From Platanthera guangdongensis (taxonomy: Eukaryota; Streptophyta; Magnoliopsida; Asparagales; Orchidaceae): DNA of 64,000 nt. The notes beneath the pieces were generated by a model. That model had not been told where the DNA came from and did not search any database. It worked only from the letters and a program-made list of their open reading frames with translations. The stretch's first letter is position 1, and each line of letters opens with the position of its first letter. Shown piece by piece: positions 1 through 9,888 of the stretch. Both the position numbers and the translations under genes were made by a program. Where the stretch lies: NCBI GenBank assembly GCA_039583875.1, contig CM077165.1, positions 72,838,757 to 72,902,756 of the forward strand, written 5' to 3'.

Positions 1-35
1 GGAGTTGTAATAGGAGACGGTGATGGTACTAGAGT

Positions 36-918
36 TTATTCTTTGGATGGTTCTGCAGGTTGTTCTTTTTGGAGGAAAGGAAGAGGCTCTTCAGTGCTGA
101 GTTCTTCAATCATCTGGTTAATTGCTTCTTCTGTAGAGAGTAAGGTTTCTTGTACTTGAGCATCTGATGGAGTTTCTTCTGGAGTGGTTGGAGGGAGAGA
201 AGCAGCAGCAGGTGGAGTAGGTATCCTTTCTACTGGAACATAAGGAGCAGGCTCCCCCTCAGCAGCTGCACCAGATGTGCTGGTAATATGAGGTTGAGAG
301 GGAGATGGAGTCCTGTCCTTAGCAGCTGGATGGTCATGAGCTATAGCAGCCTGGATAGGATTCAGCAACTTCAGTTCCCATCTTTTAATAGAGGAGATTG
401 ATACCTTCTTCATATGGTGGAGAGTTGTGTCTTTGGAGAAGTCAAAAACTTCTGGATTGATCTCATGCAGTAGCAGAGAGATGATCCTGGCATAGTTAGG
501 AGCCATGATGCTCTCCTTTATTTTATCAAGAATCAACATACTAAACTGTGAAAGTCCACAGAACATGCAAGCTCTGTTAGAATCTTCATGAGTTAGGGCA
601 TCTTCTTCATCAACTATAGGTAGCCAAAGAAGTGTTGAGACAGAGGTCTTGGTAAGCTTGATCTTGATTCCCTTGACTTTGGACTGGAGGACCTTACCAT
701 TCCTTCACACTTTGATGTTCTTAAAGAATTCTTCAACTTCTGGGAAAATCATTTTGCAGGGGTGTTGGAGAACGAATGTCAAGCCGACGGTATCGAGAAG
801 AATGAGAAGATTTCGGAAATCGTCTGAGAGTTCGGCAATACCGTCGATGAATAGTTCACTACCAATCCCAATCTTTGAAGACGGTGTTATTATCCAGAGA
901 GAAGTGGGAAATTGACTG
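36..918 (-). pseudogene. ORF3 of element G, decayed extra 3' gene
   Basis: An open stretch at 36-566 (176 codons) continues upstream in broken frames to about 918. The piece at roughly 567-770 reads as an EFF...V(K)GI..KL..LL-LP pattern that aligns with the ORF3 of element E. The segment around MAPNYARIISLLLHEINPEV matches E's KPNLGRILSLYLAGSIPEV and B's NFGRIIGVFLQ. The C-terminal half is rich in Pro, Ala, Ser, Thr and Glu. A possible splice acceptor (pyrimidines then CAG, 916-918) lies upstream. I compare it with the families annotated as putative plant transposon protein; this rests on pattern, not on a search. The function is unknown. No signal peptide or membrane segment is visible. Confidence 0.6.
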
Positions 919-1030
919 CGGGGAAGAAGATGGCAGCGTGCTCTGCGACAACGGTGGTAGACGAAGAGGCTTTCGTCTTACTCGAGAGAGAGGGCTTTGA
1001 AATCATGTAGAAAATGAATCCGGTGTTTCT

Positions 1031-1039
1031 ATTTATATA
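1031..1039 (-). promoter_or_regulatory. Candidate internal TATA box before ORF3 of G
   Basis: Read on the minus strand the site is TATATAAAT, followed by AGAAAC. It lies between the ACTCGAGT array (upstream, 1178-1304) and ORF3 (downstream), the same order as in elements B, C and E. A role as a promoter is inference. Confidence 0.5.
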
Positions 1040-1177
1040 ACCCTAATTATTGATGATTAAGAAGGAAATTAATCGAACATACCTTAAAAAATGGCGGTAT
1101 AAGCTTCGGGTTGGGAATAAAGAGATTTTAATAGAGGTTGAGAAATTGTCTTCTTGTTACTCCAGTGGACCGGCAGT

Positions 1178-1304
1178 ACTCGAGTGAGATAACGATGGTA
1201 CTCGAGTGACATCTTCATACTTCTTGAGAGAAAAGCTCATTACTCGAGTGGTAGTACTCGAGTGACTTGCTAAGTTCTCGAGTAGTTTGAAAAGGTACTC
1301 GAGT
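1178..1304. repeat. ACTCGAGT palindrome array of element G
   Basis: Five perfect copies of the 8-bp palindrome ACTCGAGT start at 1178, 1200, 1242, 1256 and 1297, with one variant (TCTCGAGT) at 1276, all within 127 bp. The spacing is irregular. The array sits in the pol-ORF3 spacer, upstream of a TATA box, where B, C, E and F also carry arrays of their own motifs. Confidence 0.85.
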
Positions 1305-1401
1305 GGTCATTTTCTTACTGGAGACATTAAGTCTGAACTTGAGAAATTTTGATTTTCGACGTATCCCTTGATCCTTGAGGTATGTTGTGAGTCCACCTTC
1401 T

Positions 1402-3024
1402 CTAATCTTCTTTGTTGAGCATTCCAAGTTCTATTTTGAAGAACGAGAACTTGATCTCGTCCAGTGGTTTCGTGAATATGTCTGCAGTATGCCTGTCAGT
1501 TGGGACATATTATAGATCTATGTCCCCATGCTCCACATGCTCCCGGATGAAGTGGTATCTCAACTCTATATGCTTTGTCTGGCTGTGAGAGACTGGGTTG
1601 TTGGCTATTGCAATAGCGCTGGATGAGTCACAAAACAAAGGGATGTTTTGGACTTTGAGATTGAAATCTTCCAGCTGATTCTTTATCCATAGCAACTGTG
1701 CACAACAACTGCTTGCAGAGATATACTCTGACTCGGCTGTAGAGATTGCCACACAGTTATGCTTCTTACTACTCCAGGAAATGAGCCTTCTTCCTAGAAA
1801 TTGGCAAGTCCCAAAAGTGCTCTTCCTGTCATCTTTGCTACATGCAAAATCTGCATAAGAAAAACCAATTAGTTCACTATCATTACTTTTTGGGTACCAT
1901 AAGCCAAGATCTGGTGTACCTTTAAGGTATCTCAAAATCCGCTTTGCAGTAGCGTAGTGAGATTCCTTAGAGTTCACTTGAAATCTAGCACATACACATG
2001 TTGAGAACATTATGTCTGGTCTACTGACAGTAAGGTAGAGTAAGGATCCAATTATGCTTCTGAACTTGGTTTCATCGAAAGGTTTCCCTTTCTCATCCTT
2101 GTCCAGAGACACAACTGAACCCATTGGAGTCCTCATAGAGGTTGTGTTATCCATTCCGAATTTCTTAATTAGCTCTTTGGTGAACTTTGTCTGCGAGATG
2201 AAAATTCCATCTTCAGATTGTTTCACCAGAAGCCCTAAGAAAAACTTCTGCTCTCCCATACTGCTCATTTCAAACTTCCCTTGCATAAGTTTAGAAAAAT
2301 TCCTGCAGAGGTTGTCGTCAGTAGAGCCAAAAATAATATCGTCGACATAGATTTGCACTAGCAAAATCTTGTCTTTTATTTCCCTAAGAAATAATGTCTT
2401 ATTTATCCTTCCCCTTATGAACTTGTTCTCAAGAAGAAAGGTAGACAGCGTCTCATACCAAGCTCGAGGAGCTTGTTTCAAACCATATAATGCTTTAGAA
2501 AACAGATAATCATAATCAGGAAAGTTAGAGTCAACGAAACCTGGAGGTTGTTCCACATACACCTCTTACTTTATGTCACCATTAAGGAAGGCAGAGTTCA
2601 CGTCCATCTGATAGACAGTGAAGCCCTTAAGAGCTGCATATGCTAGGAACAACCTGATTTCCTCCAGCCTTGCCGCTGGAGCATACGTCTGGTCAAAGTC
2701 GATTCCTTCTTCATGGCGATATCCTTTGGCGACAAGTCCAGCATTGTTCTTTATGATTGTTCCATGCTCGTCCATCTTGTTCCTGTAGACCCACTTTATC
2801 CTGATAACATTCTTATCTTTGGGCATTGGAACAAGTTTCCAGACTTGATAAAGCTTGAACTGATTTAGTTCTTCTTTCATTATCATTATCCATGACGCGT
2901 CTGACTTTGCTTCTCCATACTTCTTTGGTTCAACATGTGATAGAAAACTCAAATATAGATTCTTGTTAGTTGTACCTCTACGAGTTCTGATACCATCTCG
3001 GGGATCTCCTATGATTTGGTCCAT
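1402..3024 (-). pseudogene. pol of G: reverse transcriptase and RNase H
   Basis: Copia-type RT and RNase H in one minus-strand frame. Visible landmarks are the RT segments [22 protein letters not shown] and YVDDIIFGS (catalytic Asp pair), then SLLYLTVSRPDIMFSTCVCARF, and RNase H motifs [17 protein letters not shown] and SQTKHIELRYHFIREHV. The true end, read through a stop, is near 1402. Two in-frame TAA codons break it: one at 2566-2568 just after NGDIK, where relatives have Glu, and one at 1510-1512, where relatives have Gln. The protein would copy the element RNA into DNA inside the virus-like particle. It is non-functional as read. Confidence 0.9.
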
Positions 3025-4547
3025 TAGGTGATCCTTCAGATGTCTGAGCTCTAGAGTCCTTGCATCTGGAGTGTCTTAAATCACCGGAATGACTTCATCA
3101 ACTTGGATGATTTCTTCATTTTGATCATCAACCTCTCCAATCGGGGTTGGAGTGGTGATCTTGATGAACTTTTCACCTTTTTCTTCGGTCAGCTCATTCA
3201 AGTTTAGTTCTTTCATCTTTGAACCTGCATCTTCAATGAACACACTAGAAGAATTACTTTGCAGCAAGTTCGTCACATCAAATACAACATGACTGGATTC
3301 TTCTACAACCAGAGTTTTTTTATTAAATATCCTATATGCCTTACTATGGCTACTATACCCTACAAAAATACCTTCAAAACTCTTTTCACTAAATTTGTTA
3401 GTGTGATACTTGCCATTATTAAGGATGAATCACTTACAGCCAAAGATTCTAAAATATGAGATAGTTGGTTTCCTACCCTTTAGAAATCGGTAAGGTGTCT
3501 TATTATGGTTTTTGTTTATGATTGCTTGATTTTTCACGTGGCACGCAGTGTTGACGGCTTCAGCCCAGAAGTATTCTGGTAGTGAGGCATCACTCAACAT
3601 GGTCCTGCATGCCTCTATGAGTGTTCTATTCCTTCTCTCAACTACTCTGTTCTGTTGAGGACTACGAGGAGAGGAAAACTCATGAAAGATACCTAAGCTT
3701 TCACAAAATTCTGTCATGGCCCCAGACTTGAACTCTATTCTATTATCACTTCTGATTTTGACTACAGAATAGTTATATTCATTCTGGACTTACCTGACAA
3801 AATTAGTAAAGATGTCAAAGGTGTCTGACTTGTGTTTCAGAAAGAACACCCACACAAAGTGCGAGTAGTCATCAACAATAACCAATGTATAATCCTTACC
3901 TCCCAAACTTCTAACTTGCAGTGGACCGAACAAATCCATATGAAGTAGATGTGAAGATCGATTAGAATCTTTGCCAATAATGCTTTTAAAGGTAGCCCTT
4001 ATTTTCTTGCCTTTTACACATGGGTGACAAGGTCTATCTTTAGCGTACTTGACATTTGGGGCATCACGTACTAAATTCAGAGAAAATAATTTATTAATAG
4101 TTTTGAAATTAATATGTGCTAGTCTCTTGGGCTATTGGTCACCAAGAGACGCACTATCTTTATCCATAAAGCACACTGGTGTAGAAGAGTCTATGCAAAT
4201 AAAATTCAAACAAAATATATTTCTGCTTCGAGTGCCTGATAGAATCGTTTCTATATTGTCAAATGATTTTATCAAGCACTTATCTGCATGAAATTCAACA
4301 ATGTATCCTTTATCGCAGAGTTGGCTTATTCTTATAAGATTTTGTTCCAATCCTTCAACATAAGCCACATATGAGATGGATACACTAACGTTAGAGATCA
4401 TACCATAACCTTTAGTAATTCCTCAGTCTGAACCTCCAAAGATAACCTTTGGCTCATTCAAGACTGGAGAATAGTTCTGAAGAAGGCTTCTTGTCCCGGT
4501 CATATGCCGAGAGCATCCACTGTCTAAGTACTAGATAGGAGTTTTGG
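3025..4547 (-). pseudogene. protease, pre-integrase and integrase of G
   Basis: A broken run of copia PR-IN sequence. The protease core YLDSGCSRHMTG is at about 4495-4535, with a stop where the usual Trp stands. A GAG-pre-integrase-like segment (4132-4401) includes VAYVEGLEQNLIRISQLCDKGY. Integrase core fragments occur down to 3430, including FSSPRSPQQNRVVERRNRTLIEACRTML with the third catalytic acid (the Glu of VVERRNR), and [13 protein letters not shown]. An acidic linker before RT is at 3076-3276. Several frame changes and stops separate the pieces, so no complete enzyme can be made. Confidence 0.85.
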
Positions 4548-4559
4548 TGGCCTTTGGAC

Positions 4560-6285
4560 ATGCCTGCAATCACAAATCAATTTGCCTTAGGAACCCAAAA
4601 ACGTTTGGGACCTTGGTCTCTTGTTAGAATACTCCCCATATGAGTATTAGCATTATGAGTGGTCTTCCTCACATTGCTAATTTGAGGAGTCACATAAGTT
4701 CTGGAATTAAACCAGCAGTCAATGGCAAGGTGACCAATTTTGCTACAGCATCAACAGTCAAACCTGTTGTATCTTTGCCTCAAAATCTCCTGCTTGACCT
4801 TTTGAAATGGTGGTCCAGTAGGGAGAAGCATTCTTAGAGGAAGAAGCTTCATGGTGATCGCAATCACATGTCTTCTTCTCCTTGACAGGCTTTTCTACAA
4901 TAGGCTTTAGCTTTGGTGCCTTCTTGATGTCATGACCATGATTATAAGGGCCATATCTCTAAATATTAATTTCTTCATAAGGTGCCTTAAAGACACTCTC
5001 ACCAAAGTTTTGGGGATGAGTCCATCCTTGGTAACGAGACTTCGGCTCTACATAAGTTTGCCTAGCAAAGTGACCATAGGATGAGTCAAGATCAAACTCG
5101 TTTGATGGAAATATGACCTTCTTGAAAGAAGTCTGATCTTGAGGAGCTTTCCCCTTCTCTTTGGCCAAACCTTCTTGGCCGCCTTATTCTTTCTCTGAGC
5201 CTTATTCCTTCTAAAAGATTTACTAGGAGCATCAACATGGCCTAGCCCGGCAGCCTTGGCCTTAGCTGAGAATTCAGTAATGAAAGAAAGGACAGTCTTG
5301 GGCTTCGAGAAACTTTCAACAAGTTTCTTTTCTGCTTCAAGTTGTGCTTCCAGTTCTTTTATGATCTTCTCTTTTAGGTCTAGGTGCTCGAGAGACTTAT
5401 TATATTCTTCAATGGCAGCATTGAAGTTCTCTCTGGGTGAGTCCATCTTAGTGACGTCCTCTCTCAAAGTGCTCTCTTCAGCCTTGAGAGACTTTATCTC
5501 TTTGCCTTGAGTTTTCACGACTTTTTGACATTTATCATAAGCCTTGATCAACTCCTTATACTGGGCCATGAGTTCATACTCATCGTCAGAAGTGTTGTCC
5601 TCATGGACATGTTTAGAAACATCATATTCAGAAAGAGGAGTGTGAGAATTTACCTTCCCAGTGAATTGGGGTTCTTGTTCATCATCAGTCTGAGCCATTA
5701 GCCCAAAGTAGGCTTCCTATTCTTCACTCGACTCAGATGAGTCAGAGTCGCTAAAAGTCTTGCCCTTCTTGTCTACAATGCTTCTCTATGTTCTCTTCTT
5801 ATTGTAATAAGATTTCTTCTCGTCTCTTTTTCCACCCTTCTTCTTGTGGGGCAGTCAGAAATAACGTGACCTGGCTTATTGCAGCAATAACAAACGATGT
5901 CAGCAAAAATATGTTTGTTCTGTTTAGAGTTATACATGTTTTGGCTGCCAGAGCCTTTCTTGTGTCGATCACCATCATGATGTAATCTTCTGTATGAGGC
6001 ATCCTTGCCTCTCCATTGCTTCTTCTTGTTCAAGAATTTCTTGAACTGTCTTGAGAGTAGAGAGACCTCTCTTTCAGATAGTTCTGAGCCTGAGGTACTT
6101 GGTTCCGAGGTTTCTTCTTCACTTACTTCTTGTTCTGGGGCAGGAGAGGCAGCCTTGTACTTCCTTGAGGTGTCTGCTATGAGAGCTACAAACTTCTCCA
6201 TGGATGAAGACATGTTCTTCTCTTCTTTAGCTTTTCTCGAATTAATTTGCAGCTCATATAACATAAGCTTTCTGAAGAGATTTTG
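4560..6285 (-). pseudogene. gag of G, truncated by element A
   Basis: Gag C-terminal two thirds. A CCHC zinc knuckle (CYCCNKPGHVISDCP) lies near 5860-5900 and a second, stop-containing knuckle near 4690-4765, giving two knuckles as in element E. Between them is an acidic, coiled-coil-like region (5048-5698). The reading frame entering from the right begins with residues encoded by element A's LTR (6286-6309), so the N-terminus is chimeric and artificial. Real gag sequence starts at QNLFRKLMLYELQI. Gag would form the particle and bind RNA. Confidence 0.85.
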
Positions 6286-8246
6286 TGTAACGACTCCATC
6301 CGTCCTCATAGTATATAATAGAAAGTCCGGTCAGGGCCCCACACCATATGCCATAAAATAGGCAGCGAGGTTACAGGTTAATACCAATTCATAATCGCAT
6401 CCTAACACAGAGCATTCTAGTGGGAGCTTTTAACAATAATACTGAACTCAAACCAGGAATGTCCACTAATATAAACAACCATATTTATATAGGAATGTAC
6501 AGCAAATACAATAATGTTTGGCCTTAAGGCCTTATAGTTCCTCTTTACAAGCGTGGATTCCATACATTGGAGCGCAGGTCGGCCACACAAGAACACAACA
6601 CAAAATACTTTACTTAGCCTTCAAGGGCTAATGGCGGCAGCAGCAGCAGGGACTTCATCCCTTATATTTCCCACTCTGCTCTCCAGCACCTCCACAGGGA
6701 CAGCCCACCGAGCGGTGGCACACAAGGCAACGGTCAGCATTCAGCTGACCAATTTATAACGACCCTACACCTTTCTCGGGGCAGTGGTATTCCTTCTCTG
6801 CAGGCATAGCAATTCATAGGCAGATATATCACACATTGTGCTCTCACGCACAAACAATACATCACAACCGTCAGCCACGCGGCCCGATGATCCGTGCATT
6901 CAGGGCACATTCTTGGTGTGCCGGAAAACCAGGGCCAACACCACTGTTCATGGTCCCAAACCCAACAGCATTGAACATTTAGTCTTCAAGCCACGCAGGC
7001 CTAAGACTCTCATTATGCACTCCAACTGACCACACTTTCAGGTCTCCAAGTCGGACGAACACAATGCAGGTATGGATCAGCCACCCCCCCCCCCCCTTTG
7101 CTCAAGTCACCTTGCCATCATGAATAGCAACATACTCGAGGCCAAATCTAAGGCGCGAGTCACTTTCACCTTTCATGTTCGGCACGAAGCCTTTTTAAGA
7201 GCTTACAGCTCACAATAACCATACTGTCAACCAAGGACTGGCTTCACAATAGCCACAATGTCCACCAAGGACTGGCTTCATAATAGCCATAATGTCTACT
7301 AAGGACTAGCTTCACAATAGCCACAATGTCAACCAAGGACTGGCTTCACAATAGCCACAATGTCCAGCAATGATAGGCTTCACAATCAAAAATGGGAATT
7401 CATGCTAGAGTCCTTTGCGATAGCTTAGCGGGTTCAGTAGAAACTCTTTTTCTCCATGCAACTCCACCTAAACCCTGCAGCATCCTGCAGTGCCAGAAAA
7501 CTTATCTTGCCATAGCAAACAGCACAAGCATCACAAGGGTATTTTCCTGGACTACCACGCCAGTACTTCCTGCTACTGCCCTTCACATGTCTAACCGATC
7601 GACCCCACAAACTACACGTTTAACCGCGGAGTCTTCTCCGTTGTGCAAATGAAACATCACCAATCCAGACCAACCTATCCAGATGGGCTTCACACAACAT
7701 GTCTATTCCATACTACACATTTTCGGATCTATATGTAAGACTATTTGGGATTCCAAGAATCGACCCCAGGGAAATCCCTCTGCAATCCACCCTCTGGTGG
7801 GGGAAATCCATGCACATGCCAAAAAGAAGGACTTCACATGTCCGAGAAGGAAGATCGTTACCCTTGATGATCTATTTGGAGACATGGAAATCTAACCGGT
7901 TAGAAAGCACTGCTGTGGCCTTGCCTCCACAAATCTAGCCTTGGATCTCGATTCAGAACACTGAAGCTCCACCGGCAGCCGAATCCTCTCTCCTCCTCCT
8001 CCTTGCTCTCTCTTCTCTCTATCTCTTTTAGAAAGATAAATAGCCAAGATGAATGAGAGTTGATCTCTCCTCTCCTAGCCTTAAAGCAGCAGGGGGAAAC
8101 CTGGATCGCTAGATACTACTTGGAGGAATGAACGACCACGAATCACCCTGAAAAATATCTATTTTGGGCTGAACATGACCTGTGACATGCCTGTGTCATA
8201 GACCGTGTACCTTAAGCAGCACACAACCGACTTAACCCAAACAGGA
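6286..8246 (-). repeat. 3' LTR of A, portion left of the B insertion
   Basis: The LTR end is TGTAACGACTCC. No gene is seen in this stretch. It contains a 14-base C run near 7084, a 34-bp tandem repeat, and near 8165-8215 degenerate copies of a GACACGCC...GTGTC palindrome. The copy of the target duplication CAGGA at 8242-8246 is followed directly by element B. Many blocks match D's LTR, for example GGCCTTAAGGCCTTA and a TTATAACGA(C/T)CC block. Confidence 0.88.
7207..7382. repeat. 34-bp tandem repeat in A's LTR
   Basis: About five head-to-tail copies with a period of 34 bp, recognisable by GGCTTCACAATAGCCA followed by CAATGTC and CAAGGACT. Copies differ by a few substitutions. No matching array was noticed in D's LTR. 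Confidence 0.85.
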
Positions 8247-8266
8247 TGAAAGTGCAGCTAGATCTG

Positions 8267-8298
8267 ATATACTCTATAGGGGGGTGAATAGAGTATAT
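8267..8298 (-). promoter_or_regulatory. U5 hairpin with G/C-run loop (B)
   Basis: Ten-base arms ATATACTCTA (8267-8276) and TAGAGTATAT (8289-8298) enclose a TAGGGGGGTGAA loop; on the element's own strand the loop is C-rich. Elements E and F have the same loop with different but still complementary arms. Confidence 0.75.
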
Positions 8299-9095
8299 GG
8301 TGCTTTGAAACTTTTTACAACAACTGTTGTAATAAGAGTGAGCAGGGAAACAATAATAAATCTAATCACAGCACTAAGTTAAACAAAAGCTAAGCACAGA
8401 AAAATCAAGGCCAGAAACAAAAATGAAAACAAGCAAAACCAGAAGACACAAGGAAATATAGTGGTTCCCCTAAACTTGGGTACATCCACTCTTCTACCAC
8501 CCTAGGTAGGAATCCACTGCAGGATGAGTTGATCAGGTGTCCTGGGCACCAATGAGCTTTTGATAAGGTGCTCAAAAACCAAATCAGATTTTTTGATCAG
8601 GTGTCTTGTCACCAATGAGCTTTTGACAAGGTGCTCAAAAACCAAGTTCAAACTTTTGAAGGGAGTTTGAGAAACCCTTTACAGAGAGGGGGTGAGAGAG
8701 TGATGGAAGTCTTCTCTTTCTCAAACAACTGAGAAGACTATGTGGATTGTTGATGTCAAAGCTCCCCCTGAATCCTTGAGATCTTCAGGAAGAAAAGCTT
8801 TGTTGAGGGTGATAGGCCTTCAAAGATTGAACTCCAGCAATAGATGATTTCAGCAATGACTAAAATGTTGAATGTCTGGAGTCTGGAAATATGTTGGCCT
8901 TGAACACTTTGAAACTAAGGAGATCTGAAGATTTCTGAAAAGATTGATCTCCTTGGATGAGTGTTCTTGAGAATTCTTTGAGATAGTATATGATGTCTAA
9001 CTGTGTGTCTATCTCTCTGTAATCTGTATTCTATGTGAGATTCAAAAATTCTTCTCTATTATTCTCTGATACAGAATAGAATAACATTCTCTTTC

Positions 9096-9102
9096 AAGTA
9101 TA
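9096..9102 (-). promoter_or_regulatory. Candidate LTR TATA box of B
   Basis: TATACTT on the minus strand, downstream of the array. It is preserved in the other LTR (near 19766). It is a weaker match than the TATA boxes of C and E. Confidence 0.35.
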
Positions 9103-9303
9103 GTCGTTGGCCTACATTAATTGCATCCTTAATTGCACAATCTCTTCTGGAGGAAAGTCCACAGAAATATTCCTTGAAAAATCCCTTGAAACTTGGTCCA
9201 GAAATGAATGAAAACGGCTAGGAAATCTCTGAATTAATTGCAGAATAACTCCTTAACTGATTTGAATTTGAATTTAGAAACATCCTTGAAGTTATCTGAA
9301 ATC

Positions 9304-9590
9304 ATCGAACTGAGCTCTGCTATCGTCGAGCTGAGCTCAGCGATCTAGAAATATACAGCAGCAAAATATCGTCGATCTGAGCTCAAAGATCGTCGAACTG
9401 AGCTCAGAGATAAAGATCCAAAGCAGAGTCAAAATCATCAACCTGAGCTCACTGATCGTCGAATGGAGTTCGACGATATAATGAAGTTGAGCTCAACGAT
9501 CGTCGAATGGAGTTCGACGATCTGTCGAAGTTGAGCTAGACGATCGTCGATCGGAGTTCGACGAATAGTCGTGCTGAGCTCGACGATATG
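9304..9590. repeat. TCGTCGA palindrome array in B 3' LTR
   Basis: Repeated units in which TCGTCGA and TCGACGA arms flank about 7 variable bases, typically with GAGCTC or GAGTTC between. The matching array in the 5' LTR is at about 19966-20253. The same motif recurs before ORF3 and inside gag of this element. Confidence 0.88.
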
Positions 9591-9757
9591 ACTTAGTCTC
9601 TAAGCAGAAAATCTTGGTCTTCAGGGCAGCTTCCACACCTAGACTTCTAACCCTTAGACTCAATTCTAATTGACCTATTGGGCTATACAGGAGGTCAAGC
9701 ATAGGTTCCTAGAGACATAGTGATCCTGACCCAAATTAGTAATAGGGTGTTCCAACA

Positions 9758-9772
9758 ATCTCCCCCTATTTG
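9758..9772 (-). promoter_or_regulatory. Polypurine tract of B
   Basis: On the minus strand AAATAGGGGGAGAT abuts the 3' LTR. This is the usual plus-strand primer of SIRE-like copia elements. Confidence 0.85.
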
Positions 9773-9888
9773 GGTTAGGATTACTATTTACAGACTTTGG
9801 AAAAATTTAATGACAGCATACAAGCAGCAAAACAGAAAAACAACAGCTACACATAGCAAAACCACAGAAATATATAGCATCAAGATAA

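Larger units (their letters stand above)
1..6285 (-). mobile_element. Element G: partial SIRE-like Ty1/copia retrotransposon
   Basis: This is the oldest layer of the nest. Read on the minus strand it holds part of gag, then protease, integrase, reverse transcriptase, RNase H, a spacer with a palindrome array, and a fragment of the extra 3' gene (ORF3). Its 3' LTR lies left of the window. Its gag N-terminus, primer site and 5' LTR must lie beyond the right edge, because element A is inserted at 6285/6286 in the middle of gag. Every reading frame carries stops or shifts. The order PR-IN-RT-RH and the ORF3 downstream of pol fit the SIRE/Maximus lineage. The closest relative in the window is element E, judged by gag zinc-knuckle wording and ORF3. 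Confidence 0.9.
8247..9757 (-). repeat. 3' LTR of B
   Basis: It begins TGAAAGTGCAGC and ends GGGTGTTCCAACA. In element sense it holds a TCGTCGA palindrome array (about 9304-9590), then a candidate TATA box near 9096, and near its 3' end a C-rich hairpin (8267-8298). No protein gene is seen. Confidence 0.95.

Noticed and set aside
7083..7097. Poly-C run as a structural element
   Set aside because: A single homopolymer in a decayed LTR; no partner sequence or conservation in D.
6286..8246. Host promoter or gene in A's LTR (several short plus-strand frames at 6553-7938)
   Set aside because: Matching blocks in D's LTR and the TG...CA ends show this is LTR; the frames are short and not shared.
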